Assembly (NCBI GenBank): GCA_004556655.1
Contig: SFGF01000007.1
Coordinates: 1 to 64,000 of the forward strand
Reading direction: 5' to 3'
Length of the DNA stretch: 64,000 nucleotides
From: Lachnospiraceae bacterium
Lineage (GTDB): Bacteria > Bacillota > Clostridia > Lachnospirales > Lachnospiraceae
A program made the translations under genes and the position numbers. The notes beneath the pieces were generated by a model that saw only the letters and a program-made list of their open reading frames with translations, was not told the origin of the DNA and did no database searches. This document shows, one piece after another, positions 7,872 to 15,680 of the stretch. How positions within the stretch are numbered: the stretch's first letter is position 1; every line of letters starts with the position of its first letter.

Positions 7872-7883
7872 AGGTAAGAGAAT

Positions 7884-8552
7884 ATGAAAAGAAACGGAAA
7901 AGAAATAATGATTCGCGTGGTGATTCTGTTAATCGGACTTACCATAGCGCATTTTGGAGTGACTTTGTTTTTGTTGGCTGATCTTGGAGCAGATCCATTT
8001 AATGTGTTGGTACAGGGAATCTTTCGGACATTGGACAGACTGGTAAACTGGACTTTTCTGACTCATGGCAATACCCATATGACAATCTGCTTCCTGATTA
8101 TCCTGATACTTCTGATCGTTGACAGAAACTACATAAAAATCGGTACCATTTTGTGTATGATCTGTGGCGGACCGATCATTGATTTTTTTACAGGAATATT
8201 ATCCTGTTTCTTTGAAAATGAAATGGCATTGTGGGTGAAAATTATTGTACTTGCTGCAGGATGTATGATCCTTGCATTTGGAATGACCATCGTGATCAAA
8301 TCGGATGCAGGAACAGGCCCTAATGATCTGGTGGCAGTAGTGATCAGTGATAAAACAAAGTACAGATTCAGTATGGTGAGAATCCTTGTAGACCTGTTGT
8401 TTGTACTGGTGGGATTTGTATTGGGAGGTTCTGTGGGTATAGGGACAATTATCTGCGCGGCATTGGTGGGCCCGGTTGCAGGATTTTTCCTTCCTTATAG
8501 CGAAAAAGTTGTTTATAGAGTTTTGAAATTTAATAGACTGGAGGATAAATGA
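7884..8552 (+). CDS. YczE/YyaS/YitT-family integral membrane protein
   Basis: A 222-residue polytopic membrane protein with about five to six hydrophobic segments. The recognisable parts are IAHFGVTLFLLADLGADPFN, a central ILAFGMTIVIKSDAGTGPND and the closing GTIICAALVGPVAGFFLP, which mark the YczE/YyaS/YitT group (loosely called YitT-like). Substrate and function are unknown for the group. It begins 12 bases after the GT-MarR gene, with GAGG as ribosome site, and its stop overlaps the start of the aldolase gene (ATGA), so all three are probably cotranscribed. Confidence 0.75.
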   Translation: MKRNGKEIMIRVVILLIGLTIAHFGVTLFLLADLGADPFNVLVQGIFRTLDRLVNWTFLTHGNTHMTICFLIILILLIVDRNYIKIGTILCMICGGPIIDFFTGILSCFFENEMALWVKIIVLAAGCMILAFGMTIVIKSDAGTGPNDLVAVVISDKTKYRFSMVRILVDLLFVLVGFVLGGSVGIGTIICAALVGPVAGFFLPYSEKVVYRVLKFNRLEDK

Positions 8553-9577
8553 TGTTATCTTTTGAATGTGATTATACAGAAGGCGCACATGAGAAAATTC
8601 TGCAGCGCCTGATAGAAGTAAACCGGGAACATCTGTCAGGTTATGGAAGTGACAGATACTGTGAAAGTGCAAAGGAAAAAATCCGTCGAGAGTGTCAGTG
8701 CTCCGATGCAGAGATTTCCTTTTTGGTGGGTGGTACGCAGACAAATGCTGTGGTGATCGATGCCATGCTTAAGTCATATGAAGGAGTGGTAGCGGTCAAA
8801 ACGGGGCATGTGAATGCTCATGAAGCCGGAGCTATCGAATATACCGGGCATAAAGTATTGGAAGTACCTCAGCATGAAGGCAAAATGGATGCGGGTGAAT
8901 TGGAAACATATCTTGACAGTTTCTGGAAAGATGATAATTATGAACATATGGTATTTCCGGGAATGGTTTATATTTCTCATCCCACAGAATACGGGACACT
9001 TTACAGTAAAAAAGAACTCTTTGATCTCTCGTCGGTTTGCAGAAAATATAAGATTCCGCTGTATATGGATGGTGCACGACTGGGTTATGGACTGATGAGT
9101 AAAAAGACTGATGTGACGCTCCCAATGATCGCAGATTTTTGTGATGTATTTTATATTGGAGGGACAAAAGTGGGAGCACTCTGTGGGGAAGCCGTTGTAT
9201 TTACAAAAAATAATATGCCCGCACATTTTCTGACCATCGTAAAACAGCATGGGGCACTGCTGGCAAAGAGATGGCTGCTGGGACTGCAGTTTGATACTTT
9301 ATTTACAGATGATCTGTACTATGAGATCAGCAGACATGCTATAGAAATGGCAGAAGTCTTGAAAGATGGGTTTGAGAAAAAAGGTTATTCATTTTTCCTG
9401 GAATCACCGACCAATCAACAATTTATTATTCTGGAAAATCAACAAATGGAAAGGCTGAAAGATAAAGTAACTTTCAGCTACTGGGAAAAAGTGGATGAAC
9501 ATCATACAGTGGTCAGATTTGCTACCAGTTGGGCGACTACGAAAGAAGACATTGAAAAATTGTTTAACCTGATCTGA
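8549..9577 (+). CDS. ltaE: Low-specificity threonine aldolase
   Basis: A 342-residue PLP enzyme of the beta-eliminating lyase/threonine aldolase family, expected to cleave L-threonine or allo-threonine to glycine and acetaldehyde. Motifs include the N-terminal SFECDYTEGAHEKIL (family form F.SDYxxGxH), FLVGGTQTNAVV, VKTGHVNAHEAGAIE, a VYISHPTEYGTLYS strand, YMDGARLGYGL, and the Schiff-base lysine in YIGGTKVGALCGEA. The start ATG overlaps the previous stop; a second ATG follows immediately at 8552, and the GGAGG ribosome site serves either. Its presence with a glycosyltransferase-repressor fusion is not obviously explained. Confidence 0.88.
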   Translation: MMLSFECDYTEGAHEKILQRLIEVNREHLSGYGSDRYCESAKEKIRRECQCSDAEISFLVGGTQTNAVVIDAMLKSYEGVVAVKTGHVNAHEAGAIEYTGHKVLEVPQHEGKMDAGELETYLDSFWKDDNYEHMVFPGMVYISHPTEYGTLYSKKELFDLSSVCRKYKIPLYMDGARLGYGLMSKKTDVTLPMIADFCDVFYIGGTKVGALCGEAVVFTKNNMPAHFLTIVKQHGALLAKRWLLGLQFDTLFTDDLYYEISRHAIEMAEVLKDGFEKKGYSFFLESPTNQQFIILENQQMERLKDKVTFSYWEKVDEHHTVVRFATSWATTKEDIEKLFNLI

Positions 9578-9623
9578 ATATTTATCAGGACAGAAGCCGT
9601 AAGTATCAAACGGGGGAAGCCAG

Positions 9624-10658
9624 ATGGAAAAAGAGAGAGTAAGAATCATTGATATAGCAGAAGAACTGGGACTCAGTACCGCAACGGTATCCAATGTGAT
9701 CCATGGAAAGACAGGTAAAATATCTGATGAGACAGTACGAAGAGTACAAAAGCTTCTGGAGGAACGTCAATATATTCCCAGTATGGCGGGTATTTTACTG
9801 GCGCAGAATAACTCAAGAATTATTGGTGTGGTGATCAATGATCATGAAAAATATGAATCAAAAGTTCTGGAAGATAGTTTTATTGCTTCTGCACTGAATG
9901 CTTTGTCACATGAAATTGAAAAAGCAGGATATTTTATGATGACAAAAATTACCCGTGAGTATAGTGAGATAACTCGATTTGCATCCATGTGGAATATGGA
10001 AGGGTTGGTTGTAATCGGATTTTGTGAACAGGATTATAAAAAACTGAGAGATTCTATGCATATTCCGTTTGTAGTCTACGATGGATATCTGAAAGAACCG
10101 GGAAGATTATGCAATCTGGTGATTGATAATTACGACGGCGGATATCAGGTGGGACTGTATTTTCGTAAACTGGGGCATCGAAAAGTGTTGTGTATAGCAG
10201 ACAATGATAAATGTATGGATGGAGAAAGATACAGGGGATTTCGGGATGCCATGGAAAATTATGGCGCTGACTTTATGGAAATACCCATGGGAAAGGCGGA
10301 ACAGAGAGAATATTATCAAAAAAAACTGGAACAGATCCGACAATATACAGCTGTATTTGCTGTCTCAGATTACTATGCTATAACTTTCATGCAGTTTTTA
10401 CAGGAAAATGGAATCAAAGTACCGGAAGAAATCTCTGTCTGCGGCTTTGATGACACACCACTTTGTGAAATGGTTTGCCCATCCCTTACCACAGTAAAAC
10501 AGGACAACAGCGAAAGAGCCAAAAAAGCCATATCACTGCTGAAACAAATGAAAGAAGGTACAGTCAGTGGAATGACATACAGACTACCGGTAGAACTGGT
10601 TATAAGAAAAAGTACAATTTCATGCACTAAGGATGGTGGGGACTTATATTTGGATTAA
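9624..10658 (+). CDS. LacI-family transcriptional regulator
   Basis: A 344-residue repressor. Residues 6-53 are the LacI HTH and hinge (IIDIAEELGLSTATVSNVIH, then a YIPSMAGILLAQ hinge region). A periplasmic-binding-protein-like sensor follows, with LVVIGF, VVYDGYLKEPG, LVIDNYDGGYQ, YRGFRDAMENYG, VFAVSDYYAI and ISVCGFDDTPLCEMVCPSLT motifs. The inducer is probably a sugar or related metabolite, but no transport or sugar operon is adjacent, so the target is unclear. GGGGGAAG provides the ribosome site. It is 46 bases from the aldolase gene and could be the last gene of that operon. The stop is followed by the large inverted repeat. Confidence 0.88.
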   Translation: MEKERVRIIDIAEELGLSTATVSNVIHGKTGKISDETVRRVQKLLEERQYIPSMAGILLAQNNSRIIGVVINDHEKYESKVLEDSFIASALNALSHEIEKAGYFMMTKITREYSEITRFASMWNMEGLVVIGFCEQDYKKLRDSMHIPFVVYDGYLKEPGRLCNLVIDNYDGGYQVGLYFRKLGHRKVLCIADNDKCMDGERYRGFRDAMENYGADFMEIPMGKAEQREYYQKKLEQIRQYTAVFAVSDYYAITFMQFLQENGIKVPEEISVCGFDDTPLCEMVCPSLTTVKQDNSERAKKAISLLKQMKEGTVSGMTYRLPVELVIRKSTISCTKDGGDLYLD

Positions 10659-10687
10659 AATGTTCACATAATAATGTGGGTTGTAAC

Positions 10688-10923
10688 CATTTTGTTTCGT
10701 ATGGTGGATAAAGTAGATTGGCTGATGAAATCCTTTACTTTCTTCCAATGTCATTGGGAAAGCGAGCCTGAAGATCCACTGCTTACGGAGACTTGGCGCG
10801 ACGGCTATCCGGAGCGTCATAGTCGGAGTTAGCAGTTAGCTGAAGGGGAGCGCCCTGACATTGGAAGAAAGTAAAGGATTTCATCAGCCTCACTACTTTC
10901 ATTGATCAATACGAACCAAAATG
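10688..10923. repeat. Giant inverted repeat with structured core
   Basis: The arms 10720-10753 and 10856-10889 are perfect 34-base reverse complements. Outside them AAAGTAG (10710-10716) pairs with CTACTTT (10893-10899). Further out, CATTTTG-TTTCGTAT (10688-10702) resembles the reverse complement of the last thiD codons (10909-10923), so the outermost part of the left arm looks like a copy of the thiD 3' end. The roughly 100-base core has further pairings: ACTGCT with AGCAGT, GACT with AGTC, GACG with CGTC. It lies between convergent lacI and thiD. It could be a MITE-like interspersed repeat, a bidirectional terminator, or a structured RNA. No coding potential. Confidence 0.75.
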
Positions 10924-11724
10924 TGCTTCTTTGACATACTCCCCGGTTATATTGAAGGCGTGATTCATGGGTCCGCTCCCTTTACCCAGATCCAGCATGG
11001 CTGCCAGAGCACCGGAGATGTAGTCTTTAGCCCGTTGCACTGAGGTGTCCAGGTCAAATCCTTTTGCCAGATTTGAGGCAATAGCACTTGAGAGAGTGCA
11101 TCCGGTTCCGTGGGTATTGGGGTTTTGGATTCGGGTTCCGTAAAACCATCGATAATCTCCGCCACGATACAGAAGATCGTTGGCATCGTTCAGCTGATGT
11201 CCACCCTTTAAAAGTACAGCGCAGTGATAAGCATTACTTATTTTTTGTGCAGCTGTTATCATATCCTCCGCAGTTTTGACCTTCATATCGGCAAGAACTT
11301 CTGCTTCCGGGATATTGGGGGTAAGAACAGTGGCAAGGGGAAGAAGTTGTTCCTTTAATGAAAATATAGCATCGTCGCTGATCAGTTTGGAACCGCTGGT
11401 GGCTACCATGACTGGATCCACTACAATATTCTGTGCATGATATGCGGTAAGTTTTTCAGCGATAGCCATGATAAGATCCGTAGAAGATACCATACCGATC
11501 TTGACAGCATCAGGACGAATATCAGTAAAGATACAATCTAACTGTTCTTTCAAAAAGGAAGGAGTCACTTCCATAATTCCGGTCACACCGGTTGTATTTT
11601 GTGCCGTAAGAGCAGTGATTGCACTCATAGCATAAACGCCGTTCGCTGTCATAGTTTTAATGTCAGCCTGAATGCCGGCGCCCCCGCTGGAGTCACTTCC
11701 GGCGATTGTAAGTGCAGTTTTCAT
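10906..11724 (-). CDS. thiD: Hydroxymethylpyrimidine/phosphomethylpyrimidine kinase
   Basis: A 272-residue ribokinase-fold enzyme that phosphorylates HMP and HMP-P in thiamine synthesis or salvage. It opens with MKTALTIAGSDSSGGAGIQA, followed by MSAITALTAQNT, VKIGMVSS, VVDPVMVATSG, LTPNIPEAEVL, VLLKGGH, and the anion-hole/catalytic segment NTHGTGCTLSSAIAS. The ATG at 11724 opens the conserved domain with GAAGGG upstream; the frame stays open to 11760 but that extension overlaps thiW. It is 19 bases downstream of thiW, and the pair forms a salvage unit: ThiW imports a thiamine precursor and ThiD phosphorylates it. Its 3' end forms part of the large inverted repeat. Confidence 0.95.
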   Translation of the reverse strand: MKTALTIAGSDSSGGAGIQADIKTMTANGVYAMSAITALTAQNTTGVTGIMEVTPSFLKEQLDCIFTDIRPDAVKIGMVSSTDLIMAIAEKLTAYHAQNIVVDPVMVATSGSKLISDDAIFSLKEQLLPLATVLTPNIPEAEVLADMKVKTAEDMITAAQKISNAYHCAVLLKGGHQLNDANDLLYRGGDYRWFYGTRIQNPNTHGTGCTLSSAIASNLAKGFDLDTSVQRAKDYISGALAAMLDLGKGSGPMNHAFNITGEYVKEAHFGSY

Positions 11725-11743
11725 TTTTTTCCCTTCTTTCCTT

Positions 11744-12265
11744 TCAGATTTTCTGATCATTCAGATTGCCAAGATAGATATCAAAGACTTTCATCTTTTT
11801 CATGGCAGTTACCAATACGACAGCAAGGAGCGTTCCGCCAAGGCTGGAAATAAAAAATGGTACAACAAAAGCAAAGACAGCACATTCATTTCCCATCAGA
11901 AAAGCGGCAACCGGATAGCTTAAAAGTCCGCCGATGACAGATGTACCGATCAATTCTCCCAGATAGGCAAGCGGAAGATGTTTCCCATAACGGTATAAAA
12001 GACCGCACAAAAGGGCACCGCACATGGAACCCGGAAAAGCAAGCAGTGTTCCGGTACCCATCAGATTACGTAAAAGGCTTGTCACAAATGCCATACAAAC
12101 GGCGTAGCCGGGACCCAAAAATACACCACTCAGAATATTGACAAAATGCTGAACCGGTGCACATTTGGATGCGCCGACCGGTATGGAAAGCGGGGAACAT
12201 ACAATACCAACGGCAATCAAAATGCCTGCAAGAGCAAGCTTTCTTACATTAACATTTTTCTTCAT
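11744..12265 (-). CDS. thiW: ECF transporter S component ThiW
   Basis: A 173-residue membrane protein with five to six hydrophobic segments. It carries the ThiW signature GASKCAPVQHFVNILSGVFL followed by GP and an RNLMGTGTLLAFPGSMCGAL stretch. ThiW is a substrate-capture component for a thiamine precursor (usually assigned to the thiazole moiety) and works with shared ECF A, A' and T subunits, which are not next to it here. The start at 12265 follows AGGAGG; an upstream in-frame ATG at 12310 is less likely. I see no TPP riboswitch in the 200 bases upstream, although thiW genes commonly have one. Confidence 0.9.
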   Translation of the reverse strand: MKKNVNVRKLALAGILIAVGIVCSPLSIPVGASKCAPVQHFVNILSGVFLGPGYAVCMAFVTSLLRNLMGTGTLLAFPGSMCGALLCGLLYRYGKHLPLAYLGELIGTSVIGGLLSYPVAAFLMGNECAVFAFVVPFFISSLGGTLLAVVLVTAMKKMKVFDIYLGNLNDQKI

Positions 12266-12384
12266 AGAAACCTCCTGTGGATAACTTTCTAACGTGGATA
12301 ATCGTATCATATTCCCTATTTGATTTCAACTTTTATTCCGGCAGAAGTTCACGTAAAATTTATAAAAAATTTTGAAACCTTTTC

Positions 12385-12412
12385 TTGAAGAAAATCAATA
12401 TAAGGTTATAAT
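12385..12412 (+). promoter_or_regulatory. Promoter of ftsH
   Basis: TTGAAG (12385-12390), 16 bases, TATAAT (12407-12412), 60 bases before the ATG. The untranslated leader contains a stem TGGAAATCC/GGATATCCA (one mismatch) just before the GGAGAGG ribosome site. Confidence 0.65.
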
Positions 12413-12471
12413 AAATTAAGAAAACATATATTGGAAATCCTTTATAGGATATCCAAAGAAAAGGAGAGGAT

Positions 12472-14307
12472 ATGGACTTGAACGAAATCAAAAATAACAA
12501 ACCACAGCGTCCGGTAATCTACTACTATCTGATTGCACTTGTGGTATTGCTTTTACTGAACTTTGCTCTGGTACCATGGTTGTCAGAGAAAAGTATAGAG
12601 GAGACATCATACAGTGAATTTCTGGATGAACTGGAAGCAGGTAATATCACAAAAGTTGAGATTCAGCAGGAAGACTACTGTATCTATTATGTCATTAACA
12701 GGAATGGAAGAGAAGTTGTCTGTAAGACAGGTCAGATGAATGATCCGGATCTGGTGGATCGTCTTCGTAGCAACAAAAAGGTTGAATTTACTTCGGTTGT
12801 ACCGCAGCAGCAGTCACCGATTTTGTCATTTATTTTCAGCTGGATCATTCCGATTGCTATTTTTATGGTAATCGGTAACATGCTTTCTAAAAAACTTGCT
12901 CAGAGTATGGGCGGCGGACCGGGAAGTATGATGTTCGGAAAAAGTAATGCAAAAGTTTATGTAAAGTCGTCTACCGGTATCAAGTTTTCCGATGTGGCAG
13001 GCGAGGACGAGGCTAAAGAACTTTTGACGGAGATCGTGGATTTCCTGCATTCTCCGGAAAAATATCAGGAGATTGGTGCACAGATGCCAAAAGGTGCTCT
13101 TTTGGTAGGACCTCCGGGAACCGGTAAGACACTTCTTGCGAAAGCTGTTGCCGGTGAAGCCAATGTGCCGTTTTTCTCAATCTCCGGTTCGGAATTTGTG
13201 GAAATGTTTGTAGGTATGGGTGCGGCAAAAGTGCGTGACCTGTTTAAGCAGGCCAATGAAAAAGCTCCCTGTATTGTATTTATCGATGAGATTGATACGA
13301 TTGGTAAAAAACGTGATGGAAATATCGGTGGCAACGATGAAAGAGAGCAGACACTGAATCAGCTTCTGACAGAGATGGATGGTTTTGACGGCTCGAAAGG
13401 TGTTGTAATCCTTGCAGCAACCAACCGTCCCGATTCCCTGGATCCGGCACTGTTAAGACCGGGACGTTTTGACAGAAGAATTCCGGTGGAGCTTCCGGAT
13501 CTGCAGGGACGTGAAGAAATCCTGAAGGTTCATGCAAAGAAGATTAAAATTTCTGATAATGTGGATTTCAGCGCTATCGCAAAAGCAGCATCCGGCGCAT
13601 CCGGTGCGGAACTTGCCAATATTGTCAATGAAGCGGCTCTTCGTGCGGTAAGAGACGGCAGAAAATTTGCAACACAGGCTGATATGGAAGAGAGTATTGA
13701 GGTCGTCATTGCAGGATATCAGAAAAAGAACAGAGTACTGTCAGAAAAAGAAAAACTGATTGTTGCCTATCATGAGATCGGACATGCTCTTGTTGCCGCA
13801 AAGCAGACTAATTCCGCTCCGGTACACAAGATCACGATTATTCCAAGAACCTCCGGTGCGCTGGGATATACCATGCAGGTGGAAGATGGGGAACATTTCC
13901 TGATGAGTAAGGAAGAGCTGGAGAATAAGATTGCTACATTTACCGGTGGACGTGCGGCTGAGGAACTGATCTTCCATTCCATCACAACAGGGGCATCCAA
14001 CGATATTGAGCAGGCTACGAAGCTGGCAAGAGGTATGATCACCAGATTCGGTATGAGTGATGAGTTTGATATGGTTGCTATGGAAAATGTAACAAATCAG
14101 TATCTGGGCGGTGATTCCACTCTGGCATGTTCTTTTGAAACACAGACTCAGATTGATAAAAAAGTGGTGGAACTGGTTCGTACACAGCATGAGAAAGCAC
14201 TGAAGATTCTGCAGGATAATATCCTGAAATTGCATGAACTGGCCAAGTACCTTTATGAGAATGAAACCATTACCGGTGAAGAATTTATGAAGATACTTGA
14301 AAACTGA
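12472..14307 (+). CDS. ftsH: ATP-dependent zinc metalloprotease FtsH
   Basis: A 611-residue membrane-anchored AAA+ protease that degrades misfolded and regulatory membrane proteins. Order of parts: TM1 (about 15-35), an extracytoplasmic domain, TM2 (about 117-138), the AAA module with Walker A GPPGTGKT (213-220), pore loop FVGMGA, Walker B FIDEID (270-275), the second region of homology NRPDSLDPALLRPGRFDRR, then the M41 peptidase with the zinc motif HEIGH (434-438) and the TGASNDIEQATKLARGMITRFG helix. It uses HEIGH rather than the usual HEAGH and a GMGAAK rather than GVGASR pore segment, as in a divergent FtsH paralogue. It is monocistronic, with a hairpin after the stop. Confidence 0.95.
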   Translation: MDLNEIKNNKPQRPVIYYYLIALVVLLLLNFALVPWLSEKSIEETSYSEFLDELEAGNITKVEIQQEDYCIYYVINRNGREVVCKTGQMNDPDLVDRLRSNKKVEFTSVVPQQQSPILSFIFSWIIPIAIFMVIGNMLSKKLAQSMGGGPGSMMFGKSNAKVYVKSSTGIKFSDVAGEDEAKELLTEIVDFLHSPEKYQEIGAQMPKGALLVGPPGTGKTLLAKAVAGEANVPFFSISGSEFVEMFVGMGAAKVRDLFKQANEKAPCIVFIDEIDTIGKKRDGNIGGNDEREQTLNQLLTEMDGFDGSKGVVILAATNRPDSLDPALLRPGRFDRRIPVELPDLQGREEILKVHAKKIKISDNVDFSAIAKAASGASGAELANIVNEAALRAVRDGRKFATQADMEESIEVVIAGYQKKNRVLSEKEKLIVAYHEIGHALVAAKQTNSAPVHKITIIPRTSGALGYTMQVEDGEHFLMSKEELENKIATFTGGRAAEELIFHSITTGASNDIEQATKLARGMITRFGMSDEFDMVAMENVTNQYLGGDSTLACSFETQTQIDKKVVELVRTQHEKALKILQDNILKLHELAKYLYENETITGEEFMKILEN

Positions 14308-14333
14308 TAAACCGTAAGATATGAATGAAGAAG

Positions 14334-14363
14334 GAGTCATAGTTTTGTATAAGACTATGGCTC
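14334..14363 (+). terminator. Hairpin after ftsH
   Basis: GAGTCATAGT pairs with ACTATGGCTC (one G-U) around a 10-base loop, followed only by ATTTCTGTTGT, so it is a plausible but U-poor terminator for ftsH. Confidence 0.5.
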
Positions 14364-14430
14364 ATTTCTGTTGTCGGAGAATTGGAAAATAATGTCACAC
14401 ATGAATAATGGGTAAAATTGTATAAACATC

Positions 14431-14459
14431 TTGTGCCATTTTCGTTATTTTGCTATAAT
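14431..14459 (+). promoter_or_regulatory. Promoter of the KDG kinase gene
   Basis: TTGTGC (14431-14436), 17-base spacer, TATAAT (14454-14459), about 57 bases before the ATG. Confidence 0.6.
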
Positions 14460-14516
14460 TAAAATAATATTGGTCGTACTATTCATATTATCTATCAGTT
14501 GATAAGGAGGTAATTC

Positions 14517-15602
14517 ATGGAACATTATAATCCATTACTGGAAAAAAACAGTGGAAAAAAATTTTTTACGATAGGAGAAATCATGCTTCGATTGACTCCG
14601 CCAAACTATGATAAGATTCGTATGGCAAGCAGTTTTGAGGCAAGCTATGGCGGCAGTGAAGCGAATATTGCACTTGCTCTGGCAAATTTGGGTGTTGACA
14701 GTACCTTTTTTTCTGTAGTTCCCAATAACAGTCTGGGAAAGAGTGCTGTCCGTATGCTGCGAAGTAATGATGTGCATTGCACACCGATGATTCTGAGTAC
14801 ACCGGAAGAGACACCGACCCATCGTCTGGGAACGTATTATCTGGAGACAGGATATGGAATCCGTGCCAGCAAGGTTATCTATGATCGGAAACATAGTGCG
14901 ATTACAGAGTATGATTTTGATCAGGTAAATATGGATGAACTTTTGGAGGGATTTGACTGGATTCATCTGAGCGGAATCACCCCTGCTCTGGCACCGAACT
15001 GTCGGAAAATGATTATGAATGCTCTGCGGACCGCAAAAGAGAAAGGTCTGACGGTAAGCTTTGACAGCAATTTCCGAAGTACACTCTGGACCTGGGAAGA
15101 AGCCCGTGATTTCTGTACAGAATGTCTGCCTTATGTGGATGTACTTCTGGGCATCGAGCCGTATCATCTGTGGAAAGACGAGAATGATCACTACAAAGGT
15201 GACTGGAAAGACGGGGTACCGCTTCAGCCTACCTATGAGCAGCAGGATGAAATTTTCCAGCATTTTGTAGAACGTTATCCAAACATTAAATGTATTGCCC
15301 GACATGTCCGTTATGCACATAGCGGAAGTGAAAACAGTCTGAAAGCGTATATGTGGTATGAGGGGCATACCTTTGAGAGCCGTCTGTTTACCTTTAATAT
15401 TCTGGATCGTGTAGGCGGCGGCGATGCATTTGCCAGCGGGCTGATCTATGCGATGATGCATAATTATCGACCGATGGATATGGTGAACTTTGCAGTTGCA
15501 AGCAGCGTGATCAAACATACGATTCATGGAGATGCTAATATCACAGATGATGCAAAGACCATACGGAATCTGATGAATATGAATTATGATATTAAGAGAT
15601 AA
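14517..15602 (+). CDS. kdgK: PfkB-family sugar kinase, 2-dehydro-3-deoxygluconokinase type
   Basis: A 361-residue ribokinase/PfkB enzyme. The N-terminal FFTIGEIMLRLTPPN, the YGGSEANIALALANLG substrate loop, VVPNNSLGKSAVRMLRSNDV, and the C-terminal ATP/anion-hole motif DRVGGGDAFASG (about 297-308) match 2-keto-3-deoxygluconate kinases. These phosphorylate KDG to KDPG in hexuronate and pectin catabolism. FDSNFRSTLWT is also typical of this branch. No aldolase or uronate genes are adjacent, so the exact sugar is inferred. The AAGGAGG ribosome site supports the start. It has its own promoter and ends 78 bases before glnS. Confidence 0.82.
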   Translation: MEHYNPLLEKNSGKKFFTIGEIMLRLTPPNYDKIRMASSFEASYGGSEANIALALANLGVDSTFFSVVPNNSLGKSAVRMLRSNDVHCTPMILSTPEETPTHRLGTYYLETGYGIRASKVIYDRKHSAITEYDFDQVNMDELLEGFDWIHLSGITPALAPNCRKMIMNALRTAKEKGLTVSFDSNFRSTLWTWEEARDFCTECLPYVDVLLGIEPYHLWKDENDHYKGDWKDGVPLQPTYEQQDEIFQHFVERYPNIKCIARHVRYAHSGSENSLKAYMWYEGHTFESRLFTFNILDRVGGGDAFASGLIYAMMHNYRPMDMVNFAVASSVIKHTIHGDANITDDAKTIRNLMNMNYDIKR

Positions 15603-15622
15603 AAGAAAAGAATAAATACCTT

Positions 15623-15650
15623 TGAAAATACCGGATTTTGTGTTATGATT
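15623..15650 (+). promoter_or_regulatory. Promoter of glnS
   Basis: TTGAAA (15623-15628), 16 bases, TATGAT (15645-15650). Because the -10 overlaps the in-frame ATG at 15645, that ATG cannot be the start of glnS. Confidence 0.6.
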
Positions 15651-15680
15651 CTACCAGTACATTTGTTGAGGAGGAAGATT

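Noticed and set aside
12266..12471. TPP riboswitch upstream of thiW
   Set aside because: No CUGAGA-type core or matching stems could be found in either the leader or the adjacent ftsH upstream region.
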